NCBI GenBank assembly: GCA_965151315.1
Contig: CBCTZG010000026.1
Location: forward strand, 1-36,207
Source: Avimonoglobus sp965151315
GTDB lineage: Bacteria > Bacillota > Clostridia > UBA1381
Reading direction: 5' to 3'
DNA length: 36,207 nt
Below the pieces are notes generated by a model. The model was given only the letters and a program-made list of their open reading frames with translations, did not search any database and had not been told where the DNA came from. Numbering within the stretch: position 1 is the stretch's first letter; each line of letters begins with the position of its first letter. A program made the position numbers and the translations under genes. Positions 7,217 through 16,305 of the stretch are shown one piece after another.

Positions 7217-7897
7217 GTGCAATATGTACAATATGACCAGGTAGACGGGGAAACGCAAAAGCGGCTGGAGCAGCTTTTTTCTGTCCCACGCAGGAAATAT
7301 TGGTATAAAAAACGGATATTTGACGAGGTTGTATCCGTTGTGTTCGTACTTGTTTTGGCGCCGGTTTTTTTGCTGATCGCGGTTTTAATCGCGGTTGATG
7401 ATCCCAGGGGGCATGTCATTTTCCGGCAGACCCGGATTGGCCGCCATGGCAAGCCCTTTACGCTGTACAAATTTCGGACCATGGTCCAAAATGCCGAAGC
7501 TATGCGCCGGGAGCTGGAACAGAAAAATGAAATGGACGGCCCGGTGTTCAAGCTGAAGGATGATCCCCGGATAACCCGGGTAGGCCGGATCCTGCGGCAA
7601 ACCAGCCTGGATGAGCTGCCCCAGCTTTGGAATGTACTCAAGGGGGATATGAGTATGGTGGGGCCAAGGCCGCCGCTGCCGGAAGAGGTAGACGCGTACA
7701 ACGACTACCAGCGGCTCAGGCTTTTGGTTACCCCAGGGCTTACTTGTTATTGGCAGACGTCAGCCCTGCGGAATGATATATCGTTTGCCCAATGGGTCGA
7801 AATGGATTTGGAGTATATAGAGCACCGGAGCATGTGGCTGGATTTAAAGCTGATTTTTCGGACAGTTTGGGCCATGCTCCGGCGGCACGGCCGCTGA
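7217..7897 (+). CDS. Polyprenyl-phosphate sugar-1-phosphate transferase (priming glycosyltransferase)
   Basis: Starts repeat-unit assembly by moving a sugar-1-phosphate from a UDP-sugar to undecaprenyl phosphate at the inner membrane face. The 226-residue protein is the short, monotopic form of the bacterial sugar transferase family (PF02397). A hydrophobic re-entrant helix (about 35-58) follows KKRIFDE. Then come IFRQTRIGRHGKPF, LYKFRTM, the catalytic region LDELPQLWNVLKGDMS, the MVGPRP signature, and VTPGLTCYWQ. The GTG start at 7217 has GGGAGGG six bases upstream; an overlapping ATG is out of frame. It is the first gene after the riboswitch, so the whole polysaccharide pathway is gated by c-di-GMP. 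Which sugar is transferred is not clear. Confidence 0.93.
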   Translation: MQYVQYDQVDGETQKRLEQLFSVPRRKYWYKKRIFDEVVSVVFVLVLAPVFLLIAVLIAVDDPRGHVIFRQTRIGRHGKPFTLYKFRTMVQNAEAMRRELEQKNEMDGPVFKLKDDPRITRVGRILRQTSLDELPQLWNVLKGDMSMVGPRPPLPEEVDAYNDYQRLRLLVTPGLTCYWQTSALRNDISFAQWVEMDLEYIEHRSMWLDLKLIFRTVWAMLRRHGR

Positions 7898-7928
7898 GAC
7901 GGCCAGCTTTCAGAAAGGACGGGATAGT

Positions 7929-9038
7929 GTGCGGGTCGCGATGATTGGGCATAAGGATTTCCCTTCCCGTTCCGGGGGCGTGGAGGTTGTGGTTTATGAA
8001 CTGGCAACCCGGCTTTCCCGGGAAGGGCACCAGGTGGCGGTGTATAACCGGGGCCGGGAGAAAGGGCATAACGCTTACATAAAAGAAGGGGTACAGGTAT
8101 ATCGGACGGCTACGGTCAAAAACCAGAGCCTAAACGCGCTCCTGTATTCGATTACGGCAACTATGGCAGCACTTCGCCGGCAGTATGACTTGATCCATTA
8201 TCATGCCCTGGGGCCGTCGGTTATGCTGCTGGCAGCCCATTTGCTGGGGAGAAAGACGGTGGCCACTGTCCATGGGCTGGATTGGCAGCGAGCAAAATGG
8301 AACCGGTTAGGGTCGGCCTATCTGAAGCTGGGGGAGCGGATCATTGCCCGGTATGCCGACGCGGTGATTGTCTTGTCCCGCGGCGTGGCCGCGTATTTCC
8401 AGGAAACCTACGGCCGGACGCCGGTGATGATCGAAAATGGTATTGTGCCGGTGGAATACGCGTCCTGCAGCCGGCTGACCCGGGAATTTGGGCTGCACCA
8501 CCGGGGATTCATCTTGTTTTTAGCCCGGATCGTGCCGGAAAAAGGGCTGCATGACCTGGTCGCGGCATTTGCAGACTGCCGTACAGAAAAAAAACTGGTG
8601 ATTGCCGGGGAACTGCCGGATACGGAATACGGCAGGCAGATCCAAGCCATGGCTGCCAAAGACCGGCGGATCGTGTTTACCGGCTTTGCGCAGGGAGAAA
8701 TCCTGCGGGCCTTGTATCATCACTGCAGCCTGTACGTTTTGCCAAGCTATGTGGAGGGTATGGCGCTGACGCTTTTAGAAGCTATGTCGGCCGGCGCCCG
8801 GTGCCTGACCAGCGATATCCCGGAGAACGCGGACGTTTTGGGCGGATTCGGCAGCACATTTCCAGCGGGGGATGTGGCGGCGCTAAAGAACTGCCTGCAG
8901 GAAAGCTTAGACGCCGGGACAGAAAATTTGCAGGCGCAGGCGCAAATGGAATATATTCAAAAAAAATATGATTACACCGCTGTGGTAAAGAAAACGCTGG
9001 GGGTGTATGAGGAAGTGGTGGGTTATGAAAATTGCTGA
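7929..9038 (+). CDS. GT4-type glycosyltransferase
   Basis: Adds a sugar from a nucleotide donor to the lipid-linked repeat unit, probably with retention of configuration. The 369-residue GT-B protein starts with a GTG (7929) followed by IGHKDFPSRSGGVEVVVYEL, the usual N-terminal acceptor domain with the SGGVE glycine loop. The C-terminal half shows ARIVPEKGLHDLV, LPSYVEGMALTLLEAMSAG (the E-x7-E donor site) and SDIPENADVLG. This resembles the DUF1972/rhamnosyltransferase-like GT4 enzymes often second in such operons; the donor sugar is not determined. It overlaps the next gene by 14 bp if that gene starts at 9025. Confidence 0.9.
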   Translation: MRVAMIGHKDFPSRSGGVEVVVYELATRLSREGHQVAVYNRGREKGHNAYIKEGVQVYRTATVKNQSLNALLYSITATMAALRRQYDLIHYHALGPSVMLLAAHLLGRKTVATVHGLDWQRAKWNRLGSAYLKLGERIIARYADAVIVLSRGVAAYFQETYGRTPVMIENGIVPVEYASCSRLTREFGLHHRGFILFLARIVPEKGLHDLVAAFADCRTEKKLVIAGELPDTEYGRQIQAMAAKDRRIVFTGFAQGEILRALYHHCSLYVLPSYVEGMALTLLEAMSAGARCLTSDIPENADVLGGFGSTFPAGDVAALKNCLQESLDAGTENLQAQAQMEYIQKKYDYTAVVKKTLGVYEEVVGYENC

Positions 9039-10320
9039 GCGGATAAAAGGGCTTGCCGGCGGCGGGGCAAAACCGGGCCAGTGGAAATCAGTCCGAAAGA
9101 AAAAGCCCCGGGTCAATCCGGCGATGCTGCCGGTATGGAAAATGATCCTAGGCAGGTTAGCCCAGGATCTGCCGGAGGAGGCAGTATTCCAATGGGTGGA
9201 CCAGTTTGTGCTGCTGGGGTTTACCAGCAGGAGGATTACGCTTTTATACACAGGCGGCCGGGATGAAGCAGAGTTCCTGGGGAAATATGCCGATGATTTC
9301 CAGGCTGCCGTATATGCAGTGCTGGAATATCCGGTTCAGATTCAATTTTTAAAGAAAAAAGCCCCGCCGGCGCCCCGGACAAAAAAAGTTCCCAAACGGG
9401 CGGCTCTTTTGGCCTTGAGCGTGGTTTTGTTCGTTTTGGCGGGATTCATCGCCATTGTCGGCTCTAATGCTGTTCAAAATATGAGGTTCTCGGAAACCTT
9501 TTATACAGTGAGTTCACCGAAAATATTTGAAACGATGCGAGTGGTTCATCTATCCGATCTCCATAATACCACCTACGGCCAGGACAACAGCCTGCTGACT
9601 GATCGGATCCAAAAGCTGCGGCCGGATATCATTATCCTTTCCGGGGATATCCTGGAGCAGAACGACGCATCGGACGAGGTAACCCTGCGTCTGTGCCGCC
9701 GGCTGGCGGAAATTGCGCCAGCCTATTATATCTATGGGAACGACGAATGTACCAAGGATTATGGGATCAAGATGACCAAAGAGGAATTAGACGCGCTGGC
9801 GGGAAATTCCGACACTAACCATTCGCTTTCCAGCTTAACCAGCGCAGGTCTGCGCCAATCCTTAGAGGATACAGGAGTCACTGTTTTGCAAAACGAAACC
9901 GCCTCCGTGGAGGTTAAGGGAATGCAGGTGGATATTTACGGTGTTCTGACCTCGAACCCATCGGCATTCTGGCCTTATGCCCAGGAAAGCTTCGCGCAGT
10001 TTACCAGTACGGATACCGACCATTTTAAGCTGTTTGTCTGCCATGAACCATATATATTCGAGGAATTCCCCGAGGGATATTGGGGGGATCTGATCCTCTG
10101 CGGCCATTCCCATGGCGGAATCGTGCGGCTGCCATATCTGGGCGGGCTGTATGAACGGAAAAACGGCCTGTTCCCGGAACGGGGCCAGTCCCCGGCTTAT
10201 ATAGCCGGGAAATACACCGTTTTGGATCATCCCCTGATTGTCAGCCGGGGGCTTTCCAACCGGGGCGTGGTGCGGATCAGCAACCAGCCGGAGCTGGTGA
10301 TCGTGGATATTGGCCGTTGA
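9025..10320 (+). CDS. Membrane-anchored metallophosphoesterase with an N-terminal DnaA-N-like domain
   Basis: A 431-residue protein from the ATG at 9025 (437 from the ATG at 9007). Three parts are visible. Residues about 37-110 (VWKMILGRLAQDLPEEAVF onward, ending YPVQIQFLKKK) resemble the DnaA N-terminal fold. Residues 126-147 form one membrane helix. Residues about 170-430 are a calcineurin-like phosphoesterase domain of the YkuE/YaeI type, with HLSDLHN, LSGDIL, VCHEP and CGHSHGG. The motif usually reading GNHD/E is here GNDE, so one metal-linked His is replaced. Topology would place the catalytic domain outside the cell. It may act on a lipid-linked or polymer phosphate. Presence inside the operon is clear; substrate and role are not. 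Confidence 0.8.
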   Translation: MKIAERIKGLAGGGAKPGQWKSVRKKKPRVNPAMLPVWKMILGRLAQDLPEEAVFQWVDQFVLLGFTSRRITLLYTGGRDEAEFLGKYADDFQAAVYAVLEYPVQIQFLKKKAPPAPRTKKVPKRAALLALSVVLFVLAGFIAIVGSNAVQNMRFSETFYTVSSPKIFETMRVVHLSDLHNTTYGQDNSLLTDRIQKLRPDIIILSGDILEQNDASDEVTLRLCRRLAEIAPAYYIYGNDECTKDYGIKMTKEELDALAGNSDTNHSLSSLTSAGLRQSLEDTGVTVLQNETASVEVKGMQVDIYGVLTSNPSAFWPYAQESFAQFTSTDTDHFKLFVCHEPYIFEEFPEGYWGDLILCGHSHGGIVRLPYLGGLYERKNGLFPERGQSPAYIAGKYTVLDHPLIVSRGLSNRGVVRISNQPELVIVDIGR

Positions 10321-10341
10321 GGCAGGGTAGGAGGGAAGAGC

Positions 10342-11796
10342 ATGAATGAAAATACGTTTAGCCTGATCATGTTTTTTTTGCTGGCCATTCTGCTGACGGT
10401 CGGGGCGGCTGGCGGGATATTGTATATTCGGACGCGGAATCTGTCCTGGGGCATCGTGAAGCCGTATCTGGCCCGGCGGAATATAACGGTCCGGGTATGG
10501 AGCATAGCGGCCGCACTGCTATACGCCGGGATGCTCGTCCTGGGCTTTCACCAGACCAGCAACAGCTATGCCAAGGCGACGCTGTCCCTGAATTTTGCCG
10601 AGGCGTCCAAAGGACAAAACGCCAACGGTACCCGCTACAATATGTCGGAGATCATCTGCGACCAGGTGCTGGAGCGGGCTATCGAAATGGGCGCCCTGGA
10701 GGGTGTGACAGTGCCGGACCTGCGGCGGTGCCTGGACGTTTCACCGCTGATGCAGGGCGGTGTGGGTTCGGAGGAAGAATATCATATTTCTACAGAATTT
10801 AACCTGGTATACCGGGCCAACGAAAAAACAAGACATTTGAACGCGCAGAATGTGGTGCAGCTGATCATTGCGGCATACAGGGAATTTTATATCGCGCAGT
10901 ACGCGGAAAACCTCCAGGTGCTGAATATGGACATTACACCGGCGGAGGATTTTGCAAAGCTGGATTATCTGGATATTCAGATGAACCTGATGATGCAGGC
11001 ACAGGCCATCGAAAATTATATGTACTGCCTGGCCGACAAGTATCCCAGCTTTGTTTCCGCCAGCGGAGAAACATTTTATTCCGTGGCTCAGAAGGCTGCC
11101 CAGCTGAGCAAAAACCAGATCGAGAACGGGCTGTATTCCCTGATCCTGTTTGACGGCCTCTCCAAGGATCCATTGGGATATGTGGAGCGGCTGAACTATG
11201 AAAACACCATGCTGGGCTATGATAACCAGAAAGCGTCGGCCTCCTTCCGGGTGCGGAACCAGGCTGTCTCCATGTATTCTGAAGAAATGACCCGGATCGT
11301 TTTGGTGCCGACTACGGACGCCGCCGGAGAGTTTTATATGGGCCGGACAAAGGTTGGGATTGACGAGCTGGCCATGGAAGCCCAAAGCTACAGTACCCAG
11401 GCGGCGGAATATTTAAAGCAGATTGAAACCAATACGGCAGTCATCAACGCGCTGCAAAATGGGGCTGGGGCTTCAGCCCAGGGTGCGGATGTATTGATCG
11501 GGCAAATCTGTAACGGGCTGGAGACGCTTTCACAGACCGCGAAGCGGCTGGCCCAGGAATATACCTGGACGAGGATGAATCAGTGTGTTTCCGCTGCGGT
11601 ATTTTCCGAATCTTTTATCCAAAAAGCGGCGGTGTGCGTACTGCTCTCCCTTCTGTTTTTCTGCGCGCTGACGCTTTTAAACCTGGTGCGGCGCATTCCA
11701 AACCGACGGAAAAGCCAGGTGCTGCCAGAAGAAGCGGGAGGCGGACAGACTGAACCGGGCGTAGAAGCAGAGGCGCAAAGCGAGGTGACAGTATGA
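10342..11796 (+). CDS. Wzz-like polysaccharide co-polymerase / chain-length protein
   Basis: A 484-residue membrane protein with hydrophobic segments at about 8-30 and 50-70, a long extracytoplasmic helical region (about 75-425) and a C-terminal membrane segment (about 428-450, VCVLLSLLFFCALTLLNLV). The stretch KATLSLNFAEASKGQNANGT resembles the beginning of Wzz periplasmic domains, and the two-ended membrane topology fits a chain-length regulator. No Walker motif is seen, so it is not a tyrosine-kinase type. AGGAGGGA precedes the ATG. Its stop overlaps the start of the next Wzz-like gene as ATGA, so the two are likely made in fixed ratio and may form mixed rings around the polymerase. Confidence 0.72.
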   Translation: MNENTFSLIMFFLLAILLTVGAAGGILYIRTRNLSWGIVKPYLARRNITVRVWSIAAALLYAGMLVLGFHQTSNSYAKATLSLNFAEASKGQNANGTRYNMSEIICDQVLERAIEMGALEGVTVPDLRRCLDVSPLMQGGVGSEEEYHISTEFNLVYRANEKTRHLNAQNVVQLIIAAYREFYIAQYAENLQVLNMDITPAEDFAKLDYLDIQMNLMMQAQAIENYMYCLADKYPSFVSASGETFYSVAQKAAQLSKNQIENGLYSLILFDGLSKDPLGYVERLNYENTMLGYDNQKASASFRVRNQAVSMYSEEMTRIVLVPTTDAAGEFYMGRTKVGIDELAMEAQSYSTQAAEYLKQIETNTAVINALQNGAGASAQGADVLIGQICNGLETLSQTAKRLAQEYTWTRMNQCVSAAVFSESFIQKAAVCVLLSLLFFCALTLLNLVRRIPNRRKSQVLPEEAGGGQTEPGVEAEAQSEVTV

Positions 11797-13697
11797 GAAG
11801 ATTTCAGCTTTCCAGATATATCAAGCGGTGGCTGCCGCTGATCATCGTGGTTTGTATTGCTTTGACGGCAGCGGTATTTTCTTTTCTCCGTTCCTCCCAG
11901 ACCTATCTGGCTTCCGCAGTGATCCGGTATGAGGGGGAGCAGGCCCAGCAGGGGCTGACGCCCGCAGGGCAGGAGCTGGATGTGAATGAGATTAAATCTT
12001 CGGCGATCATGTCTAAGGTGATCACCAACCTCAATTTGGATTTGGTCCCGTACTCTGTGGACGATTTGATATCCCGGGTGAAAATCACCGAGGTGATCGA
12101 CGAGGACGAAAAGGCCAGAAAAGAAGCCCTGTTGGACGAGGGTGAGGAGTATGAATACGAGCCGGTAACATACATTGTTTCCTTTGAGGCCCGGAACGAT
12201 GAAGGCGAAGGGTTTGCCCGGAAGGTTTTAGACGAGATCCTGGATCTGTACTTTTCCGCCTACAGCGAAAAATATGTAAACCAAAGCTCTACCACGAACA
12301 GCCTGACCGGGCTGTATAACGGCAACTACGACTATATCCAGATGATGGAGATTATTGAGGATCAGATTGACGATACCATTGAGACCCTGGTAAAACGGTC
12401 AGAAGGGGATATGTATTTCCGAGCGGCATCCACCGGCAAGTGCTTTTCGGATTTTACCAATGAATTTAATTATATTCAAAGCGTAACGGTATCCAGGCTG
12501 TATTCGCAGATCCTAAAATACCAGATTACCAAAAATAAAACTGTCCTCCTGTCGGACTACACAGAGCGCATCAAAAACCATAACCTCAGCAATTTGGAGG
12601 ACGAAGAAAAAATCAACGATATCCTGACGCTGATCAACAATTATGTGACAAAAATGCGGGATTCCGGAAACACCAATATCACTTATGAGTATATCCTGGA
12701 CGATGTATATGATGAATATCTCTTAAAAGACGAGGAAGGGAACCCGGTAGACATTGACCAGACGGTGAGCTATGACCAGCTGATCTACAGCTGGCGGGAT
12801 AACAGCGAGTCCAAGGAATACGCCTTGATCGATTCGGCCTATGCCAGCTATATCATGGACGTATTCAGCCGGTGCAGCGGCGCGGACGGAGGCGCCTGCG
12901 GCGGGACGGAGCAGACCTGCTCGGCCCGGACTGTAGAAAACTATGCCGCCATTGTGGCGGAGGTGGACCAGGATATCAAAGCCCTGGTGGATACGCTGGG
13001 CGTACTGTATGATGAGATAGACCGGACCAATCAGGAGTATAACGAATATCTGGGCGCCCAGAATATTTCCATGCTTTCCACCGTTTCCGTAGCAGAAGGG
13101 ATCGATGTTACGCTGTACACGGCCATCGCCGCTGTATTCCTGTTGATTATCTGCTGCTGCGGCGCCATCCTTTTGGGCCGTCTGAATGATATTATCCAAT
13201 ACATGTTCTATACGGATCATTTGACTGGATTTTATAACCGGGGCGCGTTTGACAGCTATTTGAAAGGCCATGACAAGCGTCTTTTAGACGACGGTACCCT
13301 CTGCGCTATGCTGCATATCAACAATCAGGTAGATATCAACAAGGCTTATGGCCGGGATACCGGCGACCAGGTGATTCAGCTGTTTGCGGAGACCCTGCGG
13401 GATGTGTTCAGCAAAACAGGAGCTTACATGGTGTATAACGGCAACGGGCAGTTTATTATCGTGGTAGAAAAATCAGACTATATTACCGTGGACTATATCC
13501 TGCACCGGTTCCAGCTTTTGATCGACCGGCGGGAAATTTTCCGCGAAGGGAGCATTGTATACCAGATCGGCCTGGCGGAAAGCTTCCGGGATAAGACCCA
13601 TTCTATGCGGGGCCTGCTGTCAAAAGCTATGCAGGCGGAGGAGACGTATACCTCCCAAGCGATTATTGAGGAAGACGGGGCGCCGGAGACCAAATAA
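11793..13697 (+). CDS. Wzz-like co-polymerase fused to a degenerate GGDEF domain
   Basis: A 634-residue protein. A membrane helix lies at about 13-33, a Wzz-like segment opens with SQTYLASAVIRYEGE, and a long extracytoplasmic helical region follows. A second membrane helix (about 437-463) leads into a cytoplasmic GGDEF domain (about 468-625). The GGDEF entry signature TDHLTGFYNRGAF is well kept, but the catalytic GGDEF loop reads GNGQF (near 549-553), and no RxxD inhibitory site is seen upstream of it. It is therefore very unlikely to make c-di-GMP and probably acts as a receptor or nucleotide sensor. This ties chain length or polymer export to a nucleotide signal in an operon already led by a c-di-GMP riboswitch. 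The ATG overlaps the previous stop. Confidence 0.82.
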   Translation: MRRFQLSRYIKRWLPLIIVVCIALTAAVFSFLRSSQTYLASAVIRYEGEQAQQGLTPAGQELDVNEIKSSAIMSKVITNLNLDLVPYSVDDLISRVKITEVIDEDEKARKEALLDEGEEYEYEPVTYIVSFEARNDEGEGFARKVLDEILDLYFSAYSEKYVNQSSTTNSLTGLYNGNYDYIQMMEIIEDQIDDTIETLVKRSEGDMYFRAASTGKCFSDFTNEFNYIQSVTVSRLYSQILKYQITKNKTVLLSDYTERIKNHNLSNLEDEEKINDILTLINNYVTKMRDSGNTNITYEYILDDVYDEYLLKDEEGNPVDIDQTVSYDQLIYSWRDNSESKEYALIDSAYASYIMDVFSRCSGADGGACGGTEQTCSARTVENYAAIVAEVDQDIKALVDTLGVLYDEIDRTNQEYNEYLGAQNISMLSTVSVAEGIDVTLYTAIAAVFLLIICCCGAILLGRLNDIIQYMFYTDHLTGFYNRGAFDSYLKGHDKRLLDDGTLCAMLHINNQVDINKAYGRDTGDQVIQLFAETLRDVFSKTGAYMVYNGNGQFIIVVEKSDYITVDYILHRFQLLIDRREIFREGSIVYQIGLAESFRDKTHSMRGLLSKAMQAEETYTSQAIIEEDGAPETK

Positions 13698-13741
13698 GAA
13701 CCAGGCCGCCGGCTGAGGATAGTTTAGAAGGGAGACAAACT

Positions 13742-15049
13742 ATGGAGTGCAAGCTGCGGGAAAAATTCGCCGCTGTATATTTTGTGGCGGTGGATGTGCT
13801 GATGCACTATTTTCTCAATGAATTTGTGACCATCGGCGTAAATATTACCCTGCGCCATCTGTTTGCTTTACTGCTGGCGGTCTCCGGCTTTATCTATTTT
13901 CTGGTTTTCCCCAATGTGTCCAGGGGGATTGTGGCGGTAAAAGCCGTTTTTGTGGTGAGCATCCCCACCTTGGTCATGCTGACATCATCGCTTTTGATCT
14001 GGTATGTGGGGCGGACGGATTTTGACCTGATTTCCCGGGGGCTCTCGTATTATTTTTTGTTTATGAACAATGTGTCTGCGGCTTTCGCAGCGGCAGCTAT
14101 GCTGTATGTATTTGGAGAAAAGGGAATTTGGTATCACCTAACGGCTATTTTAACGGCGAACCTCTTGATGATCGTCACGGTAATGGCACGCCATGGCGTG
14201 GGCGTGTATCTGAATGAGCTGGCAACACTGATCAAAACCTTTGCCGGTGAAACCGGCCCGGTGATCATGGAGGCAGAGATCCATGAGCTGGCTTTTTGCG
14301 TTGGTACGTTCCTGATCTATATGCTTCTGCGTTTCCAGAGGAAGCCGCTGTATTTTTTGTTTTTGGGGTTGGCTGGATTTTGTTTTCTTTCCGCCTTTAA
14401 ACGGATCGCTGTGATCGGCGTGGGCGCCGGGCTCTTGGCCGGCTGGGGGTTGCTTCTGCTTTTAAAACGGGCAAATCCAAAAACCATCTCCCGGATCATT
14501 ACCATAACCCTTCTGGGAATCATCGCACTGCTGATCGGGTATATCGGCGCAGTCAAGTTCGGCGTATTCCAGCTGATGGAAGAAGCAGGGCTGGACACCA
14601 GCGGCCGGGCGGCAATTTTCCGGGGGATCGACCAGTTCTATACGTTTTCCCCTACGTTTCTGGGCCAGGGGATGGGTTTTTTGACATATCAGCTGAATGA
14701 AAACCTTTCCCTGGGTGTGGGGGCGATTCATAATGATTTCCTGCAATTTTATATTGATCTGGGATTTATTGGATATATTTTATGGCTGCTGTCGCTGACT
14801 GTACTGCGTACCGGCTATTTCGGCCGGGGCGGGAAAAGCGGGAACCAGATCATAGTATTTGCCGTATTGCTGTATATGATCATTGTGTCTACAACGGACA
14901 ATACCATGAACTACCAGCTGTTTAATTCCGCCGTGGCTATGGCAGTCATGGGGCCGGGGTTTGACCAGTGGGTGCGGGAGGACGAATACCGGCGTTTCGG
15001 CTGGGTATCGCCGGGAAACCGGCCTCGGGAAGGGGGAAGCCTTTTATGA
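13742..15049 (+). CDS. Wzy-like polysaccharide polymerase (O-antigen ligase superfamily)
   Basis: A 435-residue protein with roughly eleven membrane helices spread along its length. The O-antigen polymerase/ligase type pattern is visible: a long loop between residues about 285 and 330, then GAIHNDFLQFYIDLGFIGY, which holds the HN-D-F signature seen in Wzy_C proteins. It would polymerise flipped repeat units on the outer membrane face using undecaprenyl-diphosphate oligosaccharides. AGAAGGGAG precedes its ATG. The stop overlaps the next gene's start (ATGA). It lies next to Wzz-like and Wzx-like genes, as expected for a Wzx/Wzy pathway. Confidence 0.85.
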   Translation: MECKLREKFAAVYFVAVDVLMHYFLNEFVTIGVNITLRHLFALLLAVSGFIYFLVFPNVSRGIVAVKAVFVVSIPTLVMLTSSLLIWYVGRTDFDLISRGLSYYFLFMNNVSAAFAAAAMLYVFGEKGIWYHLTAILTANLLMIVTVMARHGVGVYLNELATLIKTFAGETGPVIMEAEIHELAFCVGTFLIYMLLRFQRKPLYFLFLGLAGFCFLSAFKRIAVIGVGAGLLAGWGLLLLLKRANPKTISRIITITLLGIIALLIGYIGAVKFGVFQLMEEAGLDTSGRAAIFRGIDQFYTFSPTFLGQGMGFLTYQLNENLSLGVGAIHNDFLQFYIDLGFIGYILWLLSLTVLRTGYFGRGGKSGNQIIVFAVLLYMIIVSTTDNTMNYQLFNSAVAMAVMGPGFDQWVREDEYRRFGWVSPGNRPREGGSLL

Positions 15050-16305
15050 ATATTTTAATGGTGAATAAATTCCTGTATCCCCGGGGCGGAGCGGAAACCT
15101 ATATGCTGCAAATCGGGGAATATTTAACCCAGCAGGGGCATTCGGTGGAATACTTCGGCATGGCGGACCAGCGGAATACAGTGGGGAACCAGGCCGGTTT
15201 ATACACATACAACATGGATTTCCACGGCCGCTCCGCAGCCAGGCTGTGCTATCCATTCAAGATTATTTATTCCCGGGAGGCATACCGGAAGCTGGGCCAG
15301 GTGATCGATCGCTCCCGGCCGGACGTAATCCACATGCATAATATCAATTTCCAGCTAACGCCGGCCGTTATCGATGCGGCCTGGGCAAAGGGTGTACCTG
15401 TGGTGCAGACGGTGCATGATTATCAAATGGTTTGTCCCAACCACCTTTTGTATAACCTAAGGGAGGAAGGCGTTTGCCAGCGGTGTGTGACCGGAAGCAA
15501 GTGGAACTGCGCGAAATATGGCTGCATCCACAATTCCCGAATTAAAAGCATTTTGGGCTCGCTGGAGGCCATTGTATATCAAAAGCGGGAAACCTACCGG
15601 CGGGTGGCCCGGTATATCTGTCCCAGTCGGTTTCTGGCGGAAAAGCTGAACCTGGGGAGCTCAGTTTTCGCCGGGAAAACGGAAGTGATCCATAATTATA
15701 TAGAGCTTCCGACAACGGAAACCGGGCCTTATGTATCGCGGGAAAAGGCGGTGCTGTTTGCAGGGCGGCTGTCCCTGGAAAAAGGGATCGGCATTTTGGC
15801 CGGGGCAGCCCGGCTACTGCCGGAAATCCAATTCCTGGCGGCCGGCGCTGGGCCGGCCGCCGGACTGCTTTCCGGGATTCCCAATTTGCGTGTGCTGGGC
15901 TTTTTGGATCAGTACGCGCTGAAAAAGCTGATGGGCCAGGTGGCCGCCGTGCTTGTACCATCAATTTGGTATGAAAACTGCCCTCTGACTATTTTAGAAG
16001 CCCAGGCGGCAGGAACACCGGTGATCACTGCCAATCGGGGCGGTATGGCTGAACTGGTGGAACATGGAAAGACGGGTATTTTAGTCGATCAGACGGATGC
16101 CGCGGGCTTCGCGGCGGAAATCCGCAGGCTCATGGGGGATCCGAAAAGCCTTGCGGCCATATCGGAAAATTGCATGCGGGAGCGGGAGAAGATGGTTACG
16201 CTGCCGGCATATTGCCGGCGGCTTATGGGAATTTATCAAAGAGCTTCAGAAGGGAGAACAGGACATCATGCAGCCGAAAGTCAGTATCATCGTACCGGTG
16301 TATAA
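15046..16305 (+). CDS. GT4-type glycosyltransferase
   Basis: A 419-residue GT-B enzyme. The ATG at 15046 overlaps the polymerase stop; the frame is open further upstream but only inside that gene. The N-terminal domain begins NILMVNKFLYPRGGAETYML with the expected glycine-rich acceptor loop. The C-terminal domain shows LFAGRLSLEKGIGILAGA, VPSIWYENCPLTILEAQAAG (donor-binding E-x7-E) and a closing GMAELVEHGKTGIL. A cysteine cluster in the middle (near 140-165, VCPNHL, CQRC, WNCAKYGCIH) is common in a subset of these enzymes and may bind zinc. The donor sugar is unknown. Confidence 0.92.
   Translation: MNILMVNKFLYPRGGAETYMLQIGEYLTQQGHSVEYFGMADQRNTVGNQAGLYTYNMDFHGRSAARLCYPFKIIYSREAYRKLGQVIDRSRPDVIHMHNINFQLTPAVIDAAWAKGVPVVQTVHDYQMVCPNHLLYNLREEGVCQRCVTGSKWNCAKYGCIHNSRIKSILGSLEAIVYQKRETYRRVARYICPSRFLAEKLNLGSSVFAGKTEVIHNYIELPTTETGPYVSREKAVLFAGRLSLEKGIGILAGAARLLPEIQFLAAGAGPAAGLLSGIPNLRVLGFLDQYALKKLMGQVAAVLVPSIWYENCPLTILEAQAAGTPVITANRGGMAELVEHGKTGILVDQTDAAGFAAEIRRLMGDPKSLAAISENCMREREKMVTLPAYCRRLMGIYQRASEGRTGHHAAESQYHRTGV

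Noticed and set aside
13198..13690. Active diguanylate cyclase
   Set aside because: The GGDEF loop is GNGQF and lacks the catalytic acidic residue, so activity is very unlikely.
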